Shown here piece after piece: positions 15,829 to 24,077 of a stretch of DNA of 56,210 nt; positions within the stretch are counted from its first letter, which is position 1; every line of letters starts with the position of its first letter. Source of the stretch: Rhodospirillaceae bacterium (GTDB lineage Bacteria; Pseudomonadota; Alphaproteobacteria; GCA-2731375). The stretch covers positions 1-56,210 of the forward strand of contig JABIWH010000003.1 of the NCBI GenBank assembly GCA_018701215.1, in the 5' to 3' direction. Both the position numbers and the translations under genes were made by a program. The notes beneath the pieces were generated by a model. That model had not been told where the DNA came from, did no database searches, and saw only the letters and a program-made list of their open reading frames with translations.

Positions 15829-17259
15829 ATGAGCATCGCACATATTGCGGATGGCGAGGGCCAGCCCATTGGCGAAACCTTGAGCGGCCTGTTGCGTGCC
15901 ATGCAGGCGGCGCACCAACGCGACGGTTTCGCCGATCTGGCATTGCGCCGTGACCGGCTGGGCCGGATCGCGGCCATGGTGCGGCAAAATCAAGACGCCA
16001 TTGTCGCGGCCATAGATGCGGATTTCGGCGGCCGCTCGCGGGAGGAAACCCTGCTGGCCGAGGTTTTCACCACCCTATCTAGTGCACGCCATGCCAAGGG
16101 CGGCGTAGCGAAATGGATGCGCCCGCGCCGCCGTGCCATGGACCTGGCGTTCAAGCCGGCGCGCGCCAGGCTGCTGCCCCAGCCATTGGGCGTGGCGGGG
16201 ATCATCTCGCCCTGGAACTATCCCCTGCTTATGGCGCTGTCGCCTCTGGTTGGTGCGCTGGCGGCGGGCAACCGAGCAATGGTCAAACCGTCCGAATTCA
16301 CGCCGCGTACCTCGGAATTGCTGGCTGAAATGATCGCGGAAAATTTCGCCGCCGACGAGGTTGCGGTGGTTCAGGGTGGTATCGAGGTGGGCGCGGCATT
16401 CGCCGCCCTGCCGTTCGATCACCTGCTCTATACCGGATCGACCAATGTTGGCCGCAAGGTGATGGCGGCGGCGGCGGCGAACCTGACGCCCGTGACGCTG
16501 GAACTTGGCGGCAAATCGCCCGCGATCATCGGGGCCGATGCGAACATGGATGCGGCAGTGGCTTCGATTGTGCGGGGCAAGTTGTTCAACGCCGGGCAAA
16601 CCTGTGTCGCGCCCGACTATGTGTTGGTACCCCACAGTCATTTGGATGCCTTTGTTGCAAAGGCCTTGGCCGTGGCGGCGAAGTATTATCCCGATCTGGC
16701 CGACAATCCTGACTACAGTTCCATCGCCAACCAGGCACAGTTTGATCGTCTGCAAGCCATGATCAGGGACGCCGAGACACAGGGCGCCCGGATACTGACG
16801 GCCGGAACCGGGGGTGGGCATAAGCTGCCGCTGACAATAGTGCTGGATAGCACAGATGTCATGGCGGTGCGGCGCGAGGAAATTTTTGGCCCCGTGCTGC
16901 CCGTTGTTCCGTACAACGATCTTGATGCCGCCATCGCGCATGTAAATGGCGGCGACCGTCCCTTGGCTTTGTATGTCTACGACCGGGACCGGGCGAATAT
17001 CGACCGGGTACTGGGCGCCACCATATCGGGCGGCGCCGTGGTCAACGATTGCCTGATCCATGCCGGGGTCGAGGCTCTGCCCTTTGGCGGTGTCGGTGCC
17101 TCGGGCATGGGGCAGTACCACGGCCAGGATGGTTTCGAGACATTTTCCAAGTTGAAGCCGGTGCTGTATCAAAGCCGCCTGAACGGCATGTGGATACTCA
17201 ATCCGCCCTATGGCGCCAAGGCCAAGGGCTTGATCAAGCTGCTTTTGAAACGTCCCTAG
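15829..17259 (+). CDS. aldehyde dehydrogenase, coniferyl-aldehyde-dehydrogenase-like
   Basis: A 476-residue NAD(P)-dependent aldehyde dehydrogenase that oxidises an aldehyde to the acid. It has GIISPWNYPLLM, the MVKPSEFTP cofactor Lys, GSTNVGRKVM, the general base Glu in LELGGKSPAI, the catalytic Cys in NAGQTCVAPDY, and the EEIFGPVLPV motif. The length and the C-terminal LNPPYGAKAKGLIKLLLKR tail fit the CalB/class 3 group (coniferyl and long-chain fatty aldehydes), which often ends in a membrane-near hydrophobic-basic tail. Substrate remains uncertain. The stop overlaps the stop of the convergent esterase by four bases (CTAG). Confidence 0.9.
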   Translation: MSIAHIADGEGQPIGETLSGLLRAMQAAHQRDGFADLALRRDRLGRIAAMVRQNQDAIVAAIDADFGGRSREETLLAEVFTTLSSARHAKGGVAKWMRPRRRAMDLAFKPARARLLPQPLGVAGIISPWNYPLLMALSPLVGALAAGNRAMVKPSEFTPRTSELLAEMIAENFAADEVAVVQGGIEVGAAFAALPFDHLLYTGSTNVGRKVMAAAAANLTPVTLELGGKSPAIIGADANMDAAVASIVRGKLFNAGQTCVAPDYVLVPHSHLDAFVAKALAVAAKYYPDLADNPDYSSIANQAQFDRLQAMIRDAETQGARILTAGTGGGHKLPLTIVLDSTDVMAVRREEIFGPVLPVVPYNDLDAAIAHVNGGDRPLALYVYDRDRANIDRVLGATISGGAVVNDCLIHAGVEALPFGGVGASGMGQYHGQDGFETFSKLKPVLYQSRLNGMWILNPPYGAKAKGLIKLLLKRP

Positions 17260-18203
17260 GCGGGTGCGAGTGCGGTTTTCAATACCGAGCCGCAATGTTC
17301 CACGGCTTCCCGGCAAGCGCTGGAGGCACCGTAATATTGCATGAAAGCATGCACGGCGCCCTCATAGTTGACCAGGTTCGTCGGCACACCGGCGGCTGAG
17401 AGCGCCTCGGCATAGGCCATGCCCTCGTCCCGCAGGGGATCATAGCCGGCGACGATTATTTCCGCCGGAGCCTGGCCGCCGTGATCGGCGGCGATGGTGG
17501 GGGCAAAGTTCGGATCGGTGCTCAGGTCCCTGCCGCCGGTATATTGCTCCATAAACCATGCAATGTTGTCGCGGGTCAGAACATAGCCTTCCGCGAAGGC
17601 GGCGTGGCTTTGGCTATCCTGATGCGGCGCCACGCCCGGATAGATCAGCAGTTGCAGGCGCAAATCCGGCCCGTCTGCGTCCCGTGCCGCCAGGGCGCAG
17701 ACGGCGGACAGATTGCCCCCCGCGCTGTCGCCGCCAATGGCCAGGCGGCTGGGATCGCCGCCCAGTTCGGCCGCGTTGGCGGCGCACCAGTTCATGGCCG
17801 CGATACAGTCCTCGCCGCTGGCGGGAAAGGGATGCTCTGGCGCCAGACGATAATCAACCGAGACAACGATGCAATCACCTCGGTTGCACAGGCGCCGGCA
17901 CAACGGATCGTGGGTGTCGAGGTCGCCGATGACGAAGCCGCCGCCGTGCAGGTAGATGAAAACACCTAAAGTTTCACCGCTCCCTGCCTCCCGTGGCCAA
18001 TAGACGCGCACGGGAATTTCGCCCGCCGGTCCGGGAATGCTGCGATCCTGGCTGCGGTGGATCGGTTCCTCCTCGGGATCCATCAAATTGACCATGACCT
18101 GGTAGCCGGCCCGCGCCTCTTCCAGGGTTTGCTCCCGATAAGGTGGCCGTCCGGCCTGTTTGATCAAGTCCAGAATTTTTTGAATATCGCCATCGACCGC
18201 CAT
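17256..18203 (-). CDS. alpha/beta hydrolase, HSL-type esterase (family IV)
   Basis: The 315-residue enzyme carries the hormone-sensitive-lipase signature: the oxyanion motif YLHGGGFVIGD, the nucleophile elbow GGDSAGGNLS, an Asp in GYDPLRDEGMAYAEAL and His in EGAVHAFMQYYG. It should hydrolyse short to medium chain carboxylic esters in the cytoplasm; no signal peptide is present. It is 25 bp downstream of a beta-lactamase-fold hydrolase on the same strand, so the two may form a unit. Its TAG stop shares the CTAG with the stop of the convergent aldehyde dehydrogenase. Confidence 0.92.
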   Translation of the reverse strand: MAVDGDIQKILDLIKQAGRPPYREQTLEEARAGYQVMVNLMDPEEEPIHRSQDRSIPGPAGEIPVRVYWPREAGSGETLGVFIYLHGGGFVIGDLDTHDPLCRRLCNRGDCIVVSVDYRLAPEHPFPASGEDCIAAMNWCAANAAELGGDPSRLAIGGDSAGGNLSAVCALAARDADGPDLRLQLLIYPGVAPHQDSQSHAAFAEGYVLTRDNIAWFMEQYTGGRDLSTDPNFAPTIAADHGGQAPAEIIVAGYDPLRDEGMAYAEALSAAGVPTNLVNYEGAVHAFMQYYGASSACREAVEHCGSVLKTALAPA

Positions 18204-18228
18204 TATGTTTTCCTCGAAACTGCCGTCA

Positions 18229-19479
18229 TTAATCCACCAAGGCGTTATACACCCAATTGCGCGCCGCGACCGTATAATGGCGCCGCTTGGCCGGGTCCTG
18301 GATCAGCAAAATCGCGAACAGATCCTTACACGGATCGACCCAGAAATAGGTGCCCGCATAACCGCGCCACCAAAAATCCCCCAAGGTGCCGGGATAATGC
18401 GCACCCTCGTTCCCAATGCGCACGGCAAAACCAAGACCAAAGCCATAGGCCTTGCCGGGATAGAAGAATTGCCGATCCAGTCCGGCGATATGATTTTGCG
18501 TCATCAGGGCCAGGGTCTCGGGCTTGATGATCCGCTTGCCGTCCAGGCTGCCCCGATTGCGCAGCATCATGGTAAAGCGCAAATAGTCCTCCATGGTAGA
18601 GGTCAAGCCGCCACCACCCGACAGCATGGGCTTGGGTTCGGTGACATTGAACAGCGGCTTTACGCCCTGTGCAATGCGGCCGGCCTTGTCGGCGTCATGG
18701 AAAAAGGCGGTGTCCGTCATCCCAAGGGGGCGGAATATGCGCGCGGCGAGAAATTCATCCAAGGGCTGGCCGGCGGCAATTTCAATGACCCGGCCCAATA
18801 CGTCGGTGGACCGGCCGTAATGCCAGGCGGTGCCCGGCTCAAACCGCAGCGGTAGTTTCGCCATGACGTCCGAGAACTGGTTCAGATCGATATCGGAAGA
18901 CGCCGCGCCGGCCGCTTTATACATTTTACCCAGAGCGCCTTTGTCAAAGACGCCGTAGATCATGCCGGAGGTATGGCGCATCAGATCCCGCACCGTAATT
19001 TGTTTCAACGCCGGGCGCGCACCATCCACTTTGATCATGAAAGAGGATCCGGCCTGTTGAAACACGGTTGTTTCGGCAAAATAGGGGATATAGCTGGAAA
19101 TAGGCTCATCCAGCCGCAGGCGGCCTTCCTCGACCAGGGACATGGTCGCCACGCTGACGATGGGTTTGGTCATGGAGTACATGCGGAAGATGGTTTTCGA
19201 CGTCATCGGCCGCTTCTTCTGCGGCGTTTGAAAACCGGCGGCTTCAAAAAAGCCTACTTTGCCCCGGCGCGCGATCAACATAACCGCGCCAGGCAGCTTA
19301 CCGTCGGCCACATCCTTGGCGATGGCTTGGCGAACTTCGGACAGTTTGGCGGCGTCAAGGCCGATCGAGCCAGGATCGACGGTGGTAATATCCGCTCTGG
19401 CGGTGAAATTCAAAACCGTACAACAGCACAGGACCGACAAGACAACAGACAGTGCGGGAACTGTTCTATTCAACATCAT
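18229..19479 (-). CDS. secreted serine hydrolase, class C beta-lactamase / family VIII esterase fold
   Basis: A 416-residue protein with a signal peptide (hydrophobic PALSVVLSVLCCCTVLNF, cut after ARA near residue 29). The catalytic SxxK is Ser102-Met-Thr-Lys105 in YSMTKP. The second motif reads WHYGRSTD, Tyr kept but Asn of YxN replaced, as in EstB-like esterases. The third region is FWWRGYAGTYFWVDP, with no KTG. This suggests an esterase or peptidase acting in the periplasm and not an antibiotic-hydrolysing AmpC. Two adjacent ATGs follow GGGAGGG; the first is used here. Confidence 0.88.
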   Translation of the reverse strand: MMLNRTVPALSVVLSVLCCCTVLNFTARADITTVDPGSIGLDAAKLSEVRQAIAKDVADGKLPGAVMLIARRGKVGFFEAAGFQTPQKKRPMTSKTIFRMYSMTKPIVSVATMSLVEEGRLRLDEPISSYIPYFAETTVFQQAGSSFMIKVDGARPALKQITVRDLMRHTSGMIYGVFDKGALGKMYKAAGAASSDIDLNQFSDVMAKLPLRFEPGTAWHYGRSTDVLGRVIEIAAGQPLDEFLAARIFRPLGMTDTAFFHDADKAGRIAQGVKPLFNVTEPKPMLSGGGGLTSTMEDYLRFTMMLRNRGSLDGKRIIKPETLALMTQNHIAGLDRQFFYPGKAYGFGLGFAVRIGNEGAHYPGTLGDFWWRGYAGTYFWVDPCKDLFAILLIQDPAKRRHYTVAARNWVYNALVD

Positions 19480-19544
19480 TCTACCCTCCCGATTTTTCGT
19501 CTCGAGGATAGTGCCGTATGCTTTCTTAGGGCGGCAAGGCCGTT

Positions 19545-20861
19545 CTATGCGCCGAGCAGACTGCTCCGGCTGATCAGGAATTCCTCCACCGCCGCTTCGA
19601 GGGCGGCGAAAGAGTCTTCCGTGTGTGCCAGCGATAGGGTGAACATACCGCGGGCAGCCGGATAAATGCCCTGGGCGACCAGATCCATGTGCAACAGCGG
19701 GCGCAGCTCGTTCCGCCCCTCCATGGCGTCCTCGACATTGCGGATCTCGCCACGGCGGAAATGCACCGCCATCATGCTGCCCCGTCCGGTGAATTGCAGC
19801 GCCGCGCGGTGCTTGTCGGCCAGGCCATTCAAAGTTTGCCGCAGCATATCGCCGCGGGCATTGAAGCTTTCCGCAAGGTCCCCGGTGTAGATCTTGGTCA
19901 GACCCGCCAGGCCGGCATTCATGGTCAGGACATTGTTGTTAAAAGTGCCGGCATGGGGCCAGGCACCTTCGCGTCGGGGATCGAAGCGGTCGATGATGTC
20001 GGACCGGCCGCCAAAGGCGCCAAAAGACATCCCGCCGCCAACATATTTACCCAATGACGTCAGATCCGGCATGATGCCGGTCAGGCCTTGCAGGCCGCCC
20101 GGGCCGAGGCGCGAGGTCATGACCTCGTCAAAGATCAGCAAGGCGCCGGAGCTCTCGGTCTCTTCGCGCAGCATGGTCAGGAATTCCGGCGTGGCCTGAA
20201 TGCAGCCGCCGCCACCCTGCATGGGTTCGACAATGACGCAGGCCAGATCCGCCCCCTGTTCGCGGATCAGGGCGCGGCAAGCCTCGACATCGTTGTAGGT
20301 GCCCATGACAAACGGAAATGGTGCATTCAACGGCGATCCACCCGGTGCGAAATAGAATACGCTGCCATGATAGCCCCCTGACATCACCATGACGTTGGGC
20401 CGTTCGGTAAAGGCGCGGGCGGCGGATACAGCCATCAGGTTGGCCTCGGTGCCCGAGTTGGTAAACCGCACCCGGTCAATGGCGGGAAAGCGCGCGACAA
20501 TGGCGGCGCCGAGGTCGGCCTCGGCCCGGTTCTGTCCGCCCATGACGATGCCGTTGTCCAGGGCGTTATCGAGAGCCGCGCGGATGATGGGGTTGGAATG
20601 GCCGTACAGACCGGCGGTATATTCGCCCAGAAAATCGATATACTGATGCCCATCCAGATCCCACAGATGGCAGCCTTCACCCTTGGTCATGGTCAAGGGA
20701 AAGGGGGGATAAAACAGCACCGTACGGGTGTTGCCGCCCGGCAGCACTTTGGAGGCTTTCTCCAACTGCGCCTGGCTGTTTGGATTAGCGGCGGTAAAGC
20801 GCGCCTGCGCCTCCGCGATGGCCGAGGTGATGTCGGTGTTGGCGGTGGCGGGCATGCTCAT
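19545..20861 (-). CDS. class III PLP aminotransferase / glutamate-1-semialdehyde aminomutase-like
   Basis: A 438-residue fold-type I enzyme. Visible are the GGNTRTVLFYPPFP entry, FTNSGTEANLMAVSAARAFT (phosphate binding), the GGYHGSVFYFAPGG segment, the FDEVMTSRLGP Asp that binds the pyridine N, and the Schiff-base Lys in SLGKYVGGGMSFGAFGG. The family includes glutamate-1-semialdehyde aminomutase and omega- or beta-amino acid transaminases; lack of heme-pathway neighbours makes HemL unlikely. The start at 20861 is preferred because GAGG lies nine bases upstream; the ATG at 20870 touches that site. It is 46 bp after the Lrp-type domain gene on the same strand. Confidence 0.87.
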   Translation of the reverse strand: MSMPATANTDITSAIAEAQARFTAANPNSQAQLEKASKVLPGGNTRTVLFYPPFPLTMTKGEGCHLWDLDGHQYIDFLGEYTAGLYGHSNPIIRAALDNALDNGIVMGGQNRAEADLGAAIVARFPAIDRVRFTNSGTEANLMAVSAARAFTERPNVMVMSGGYHGSVFYFAPGGSPLNAPFPFVMGTYNDVEACRALIREQGADLACVIVEPMQGGGGCIQATPEFLTMLREETESSGALLIFDEVMTSRLGPGGLQGLTGIMPDLTSLGKYVGGGMSFGAFGGRSDIIDRFDPRREGAWPHAGTFNNNVLTMNAGLAGLTKIYTGDLAESFNARGDMLRQTLNGLADKHRAALQFTGRGSMMAVHFRRGEIRNVEDAMEGRNELRPLLHMDLVAQGIYPAARGMFTLSLAHTEDSFAALEAAVEEFLISRSSLLGA

Positions 20862-20907
20862 GCGAGCCATCCTCTTCTGTTTATGGGCTCTTATTGGCTG
20901 TAGGGTT

Positions 20908-21150
20908 TTAGCTGAATGTCTTGAAGGTGATCAGTGTGAAGGTATCCTTGACGCCGGGCAGGGTCTGAATTGTCTCGGTGACGAAATGGCCGATGTCGGC
21001 GCCGTCTTCCAGATAGCATTTCATCATCAGGTCGTACTGCCCGGAAATGGAGTGAACCTCGGAAATCAGGTCGGTGTCCTCGACGGCGGCAGAGGCGACA
21101 TTATAGGTTTCGCCCAACGCGCACTTGGCCATTACGAAAATGGTTTGCAT
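20908..21150 (-). CDS. stand-alone Lrp/AsnC-type effector-binding (RAM) domain protein
   Basis: Only 80 residues, the whole length of one alpha-beta RAM domain: TIFVMAKCALGETYNVA, EVHSISGQYDLMMKCYLED, VTETIQTLPGVKDTFTLITF. The GQYD motif is the effector-contact region of Lrp/AsnC proteins. The N-terminal HTH is absent, so it cannot bind DNA itself; such stand-alone proteins form octameric rings that bind amino acids and may modulate full-length Lrp partners. It sits between an aminotransferase and the helicase, all on one strand, which points to amino acid sensing for the aminotransferase. Confidence 0.85.
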   Translation of the reverse strand: MQTIFVMAKCALGETYNVASAAVEDTDLISEVHSISGQYDLMMKCYLEDGADIGHFVTETIQTLPGVKDTFTLITFKTFS

Positions 21151-21172
21151 GGAGCCTTCTCCCTATCTGTCG

Positions 21173-22930
21173 CTACTTATCGGTCTTCTTTTTACGCCCC
21201 GTGCCATGGGTAAGAAAGGCCGGCATGTGGTCGCCCAGGCCGACGACGGGCTTGTCGCCATCATCCCGATTGTTATCGCGGCCGCCGCCCCGTCGGGTTC
21301 CCCGGTTATTATCGGCCCGGCCTTCGTTCTGTTTGCGTCCGCCGCGCCCCTGTCCTCGGCCCTGGCCTCGACCCCGGCCGCGTGTAGTGCGTTTTTCGCC
21401 GCCAACCGCGCCATCGTCAGCCTTGGTTTCCTCGGGCGCATCGGAGGTGCCCGCGGCACTATTACCGCTTTCGCTGTCGCTGCTGCGGCTACGTCCGCGG
21501 CCACGGCCACCTCGGCTTCGGCCGCGGCTCCGCTCCCGGCCTTCACGTTGCGGTTTTTCGTCTGTGTCCGCCGTCGTCTCAGCCGTCGCCGCCGTTTCTT
21601 CCGCCGTTTCTTCCGCCGCTTCTTTCGCCGGCGCGGGAGCCGCTTCAGCCGCGGTTTCCGGGATAACTTCCGGGCTCGTTTCTGGGGCTGTTTCAACAAC
21701 CTCTTCGACAGTGCTTTCGACGGTGCTGTCGCTGGAGCTTTCGGGCGCGCTTGCGCTTTCGCTTTTGGGGGCGCCGTCATCCGGGCCTGGCGCCGGTACC
21801 GTTTCCTTGGCCGGATTATCGGGATCGAAGCGGGGGATCGGCTTGCCGATCAGTCTTTCCACTGCCGCCAGGAATTTGCCGTCCTCGGGCGTAGCCAGGG
21901 TCAGGGCACGGCCCGGCATGCCGGCCCGGCCGGTACGCCCGATGCGGTGCACATAGTCGTCGGCGTGGATTGGCACGTCATACAGGAAGACATGGCTGAG
22001 GCCCTGGATATCCAGCCCACGGGCGGCAACGTCGCTGCAGACCAGGATCTTGACTTCGTCGTTCTTGAATTTCTCCAGCGTCTGCATGCGATAGCTTTGT
22101 TGCATGTCGCCATGCAGGGCCAGTGCGTCAAAGCCTTTGCTTTTCAGCATTTTACTAACCGCATCCACATCCCGTTTGCGGTTGCAGAAAATCAATGCGT
22201 TCTTCACCGGCTGGGTACGCAACAGCGATTGCAGGACCCGGTCCTTGTTCCGGGACTGGACCATGGTCAGGGTTTGATCCACGGTCTCCGCCGGCGAGGC
22301 GGGCGGGGCAACAGAGATCTCCGTCGGATCATTGAGGAAGATATCCGCCAGACGCTTGATTTCCGGCGGCATGGTGGCCGAGAAGAACAGCGTCTGCCGT
22401 TTCGGATTGCACAGCTGCACAATGCGTTCCACATCGGGGATGAAGCCCATATCCAGCATCCGGTCAGCTTCATCGATGACCAGCACATCAACCCCGCGCA
22501 AGAGCAGGCCGCCGCGCTCAAAATGATCAAGCAGCCGTCCCGGCGTCGCGATCAAGACATCGGCGCCGCGGTCGATGATCCGGCTTTGATCAACAAAAGA
22601 GACACCACCGATCAAAAGCGCCATGTTCAGTTTGTGATATTTGCCATAGACCTCGAAATTTTCCGCCACCTGCGCGGCCAACTCCCGCGTCGGTTCCAGG
22701 ATCAGGGACCGGGGCATGCGCGCCCGTGCCCGTCCGTGGGACAGGATATCGATCATCGGCAGGGTAAAGCCGGCGGTCTTGCCCGTACCTGTTTGCGCAC
22801 AGCCCAAGACATCCCGCCCCTGCAGGACATATGGAATGGCGCGTTGTTGAATGGGCGTCGGTTCGCTGTAACCAGCGTCATCGACCGCTTTTAGGGTAGG
22901 AGTGCTAAGACCAAGTTCTTCGAAGGGCAT
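21173..22930 (-). CDS. rhlE: DEAD-box RNA helicase, RhlE-type with long RG-rich tail
   Basis: A 585-residue ATP-dependent RNA helicase. The core (about 1-370) has the Q motif FEELGLSTPTLKAVDDAGY, motif I AQTGTGKTAGF, motif II VIDEADRMLDMGF, SAT (FFSATM), and motif VI HRIGRTGRAG. The rest, over 200 residues, is an Ala/Glu/Thr/Ser-rich acidic linker followed by a Arg/Gly-rich stretch (RGRSRGGRGRGRSRS, GRGQGRGQGRGGRK), an RNA-binding tail seen in RhlE and RhlB-like proteins that act in ribosome assembly and mRNA decay. The start at 22930 (MPFEELGL) is the usual RhlE N-terminus; 22948 is a longer alternative. Confidence 0.93.
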   Translation of the reverse strand: MPFEELGLSTPTLKAVDDAGYSEPTPIQQRAIPYVLQGRDVLGCAQTGTGKTAGFTLPMIDILSHGRARARMPRSLILEPTRELAAQVAENFEVYGKYHKLNMALLIGGVSFVDQSRIIDRGADVLIATPGRLLDHFERGGLLLRGVDVLVIDEADRMLDMGFIPDVERIVQLCNPKRQTLFFSATMPPEIKRLADIFLNDPTEISVAPPASPAETVDQTLTMVQSRNKDRVLQSLLRTQPVKNALIFCNRKRDVDAVSKMLKSKGFDALALHGDMQQSYRMQTLEKFKNDEVKILVCSDVAARGLDIQGLSHVFLYDVPIHADDYVHRIGRTGRAGMPGRALTLATPEDGKFLAAVERLIGKPIPRFDPDNPAKETVPAPGPDDGAPKSESASAPESSSDSTVESTVEEVVETAPETSPEVIPETAAEAAPAPAKEAAEETAEETAATAETTADTDEKPQREGRERSRGRSRGGRGRGRSRSSDSESGNSAAGTSDAPEETKADDGAVGGEKRTTRGRGRGQGRGQGRGGRKQNEGRADNNRGTRRGGGRDNNRDDGDKPVVGLGDHMPAFLTHGTGRKKKTDK

Positions 22931-23215
22931 GAAATTCCGTGCGTACAATAATTCGGGATGTTTCGAGTCAAATTTTCTGAATTTGAGCTTCCGAGCTTAA
23001 AGGTCTCAATGCGCAAATGCCAGAGTTCCGGCGTGTATATGGTATTTCCCACATTGCCGCAATGCGGCATAATCGTTTGCCTGCCCGGTGTCAATAGAGC
23101 CAACGTCTGCCAAAGTCCGGCGCCAAATACCACGCCGGCCCTGGCGAAGCCTCGCCAGGCCAGCGGCGGCGTGGTAATCCTGTGCAATGTTAATGAGATA
23201 TCGCGCGCGTGTCAT

Positions 23216-23923
23216 ATGGCTGATGAGAAAATTCCACTGATCCTGATCCCCGGTCTGCTTTGCACCGATGCCTTATGGCAGGCGCAAGTGGATGGCTTGG
23301 CGGACGTGGCGCGCGTTACGGTTACGGCCGAGCACGCCCGTCATACCGATATCGGTGCCATTGCCGGTGCAATTCTGGCCGCCGCACCGCCCCGTTTTGC
23401 CCTGGGCGGACTTTCATTCGGCGGCTATATCGCGTTCGAAATCATGCGTCGGGCGCCGCATCGGGTGGACCGGCTGGCGCTATTTGATACCACGGCGCAG
23501 CCAGACCCGGAGGAGCGGCGAAAGCTGCGACGCGATCTGATCAAGCAGGCCCAGATTGGCCGCTTCCTTGGCGTCACCGATAAATTGCTGCCGAATTTCA
23601 TTCACCCCGACAGGTTGGGCGATACGGTGTTGACCGATGCCGTCAAGAACATGGCATTGAGCGTGGGCCGCGACGGCTTCGTCCGCCAACAGACGGCGAT
23701 CATTGGCCGTACCGACAGCCGCCGCGACCTTGCCGAGATTGATTGTCCGACGCTTGTGTTGGTTGGCCGGCAGGACGTACTGACGCCATTGGCAGGGCAT
23801 GAGGAAATGCAGGCAGCGATCCCAGGTGCGGAGTTAAGCGTGATCGAGGACAGCGGCCATCTACCTACCATGGAACGGCCCGAAGCGGTCAATCAGGCGA
23901 TGCGGGATTGGCTTGGCGCGTAA
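23216..23923 (+). CDS. alpha/beta hydrolase
   Basis: The 235-residue protein has LIPGLLCTDALWQAQ, the nucleophile elbow in GGLSFGGYIAFE, LVLVGRQDVLTP (catalytic Asp) and EDSGHLPTMERPE (catalytic His). Size and motifs fit the MenH/BioH/PcaD group of small esterases and lactonases. The ATG at 23216 starts directly before the first beta strand; in-frame codons extend to 22958 but that stretch lacks hydrolase character and a ribosome site. The upstream 285 bp show only an imperfect hairpin CTGGCGA/TCGCCAG (23141-23158) without a T-run. Repeat copy C begins right after its stop. Confidence 0.85.
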   Translation: MADEKIPLILIPGLLCTDALWQAQVDGLADVARVTVTAEHARHTDIGAIAGAILAAAPPRFALGGLSFGGYIAFEIMRRAPHRVDRLALFDTTAQPDPEERRKLRRDLIKQAQIGRFLGVTDKLLPNFIHPDRLGDTVLTDAVKNMALSVGRDGFVRQQTAIIGRTDSRRDLAEIDCPTLVLVGRQDVLTPLAGHEEMQAAIPGAELSVIEDSGHLPTMERPEAVNQAMRDWLGA

Positions 23924-23926
23924 TGG

Positions 23927-24043
23927 CTAGAGCAAATTTCAATTAATCGGAGTTGCCACCGTAGCTTATTTGGCGCGACTTAAGTAATTGGTTCAATTAG
24001 TCTATTCTCAAGAGTCGGAGCACATTTTCTTTAAATGAGCTCC
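23927..24043 (+). repeat. dispersed intergenic repeat, copy C
   Basis: Begins CTAGAGCAAATTTCAATTAATCGG, contains TTTGGCGCGACTTAAGTAATTGG and TTCAATTAGTCTATTCTCAAGAGTC, and ends GAGCACATTTTCTTTAAATGAGCTCC. The terminal hairpin is mutated compared with copy A. Position: three bases after the hydrolase stop, between two co-directional genes. Confidence 0.82.
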
Positions 24044-24077
24044 AGACGGTGAATAAACGGGTGCGAGGAGAAATGCG

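Noticed and set aside
16075..17316. A 413-codon minus-strand frame opposite the aldehyde dehydrogenase
   Set aside because: The plus-strand product has all catalytic motifs; the minus frame has none and is a shadow.
18229..19479. Antibiotic-resistance beta-lactamase
   Set aside because: YxN and KTG motifs are replaced as in family VIII esterases; no AmpR-like regulator is adjacent.
21125..22894. A 589-codon plus-strand frame opposite the helicase
   Set aside because: Antisense shadow of the DEAD-box gene; its Ala/Arg-rich runs mirror the RG-rich tail.
23137..23161. Hairpin GGCCCTGGCGA/TCGCCAGGCC before the 23216 hydrolase
   Set aside because: It has no T-run and no gene ends close before it in that direction, so it was not listed as a terminator.
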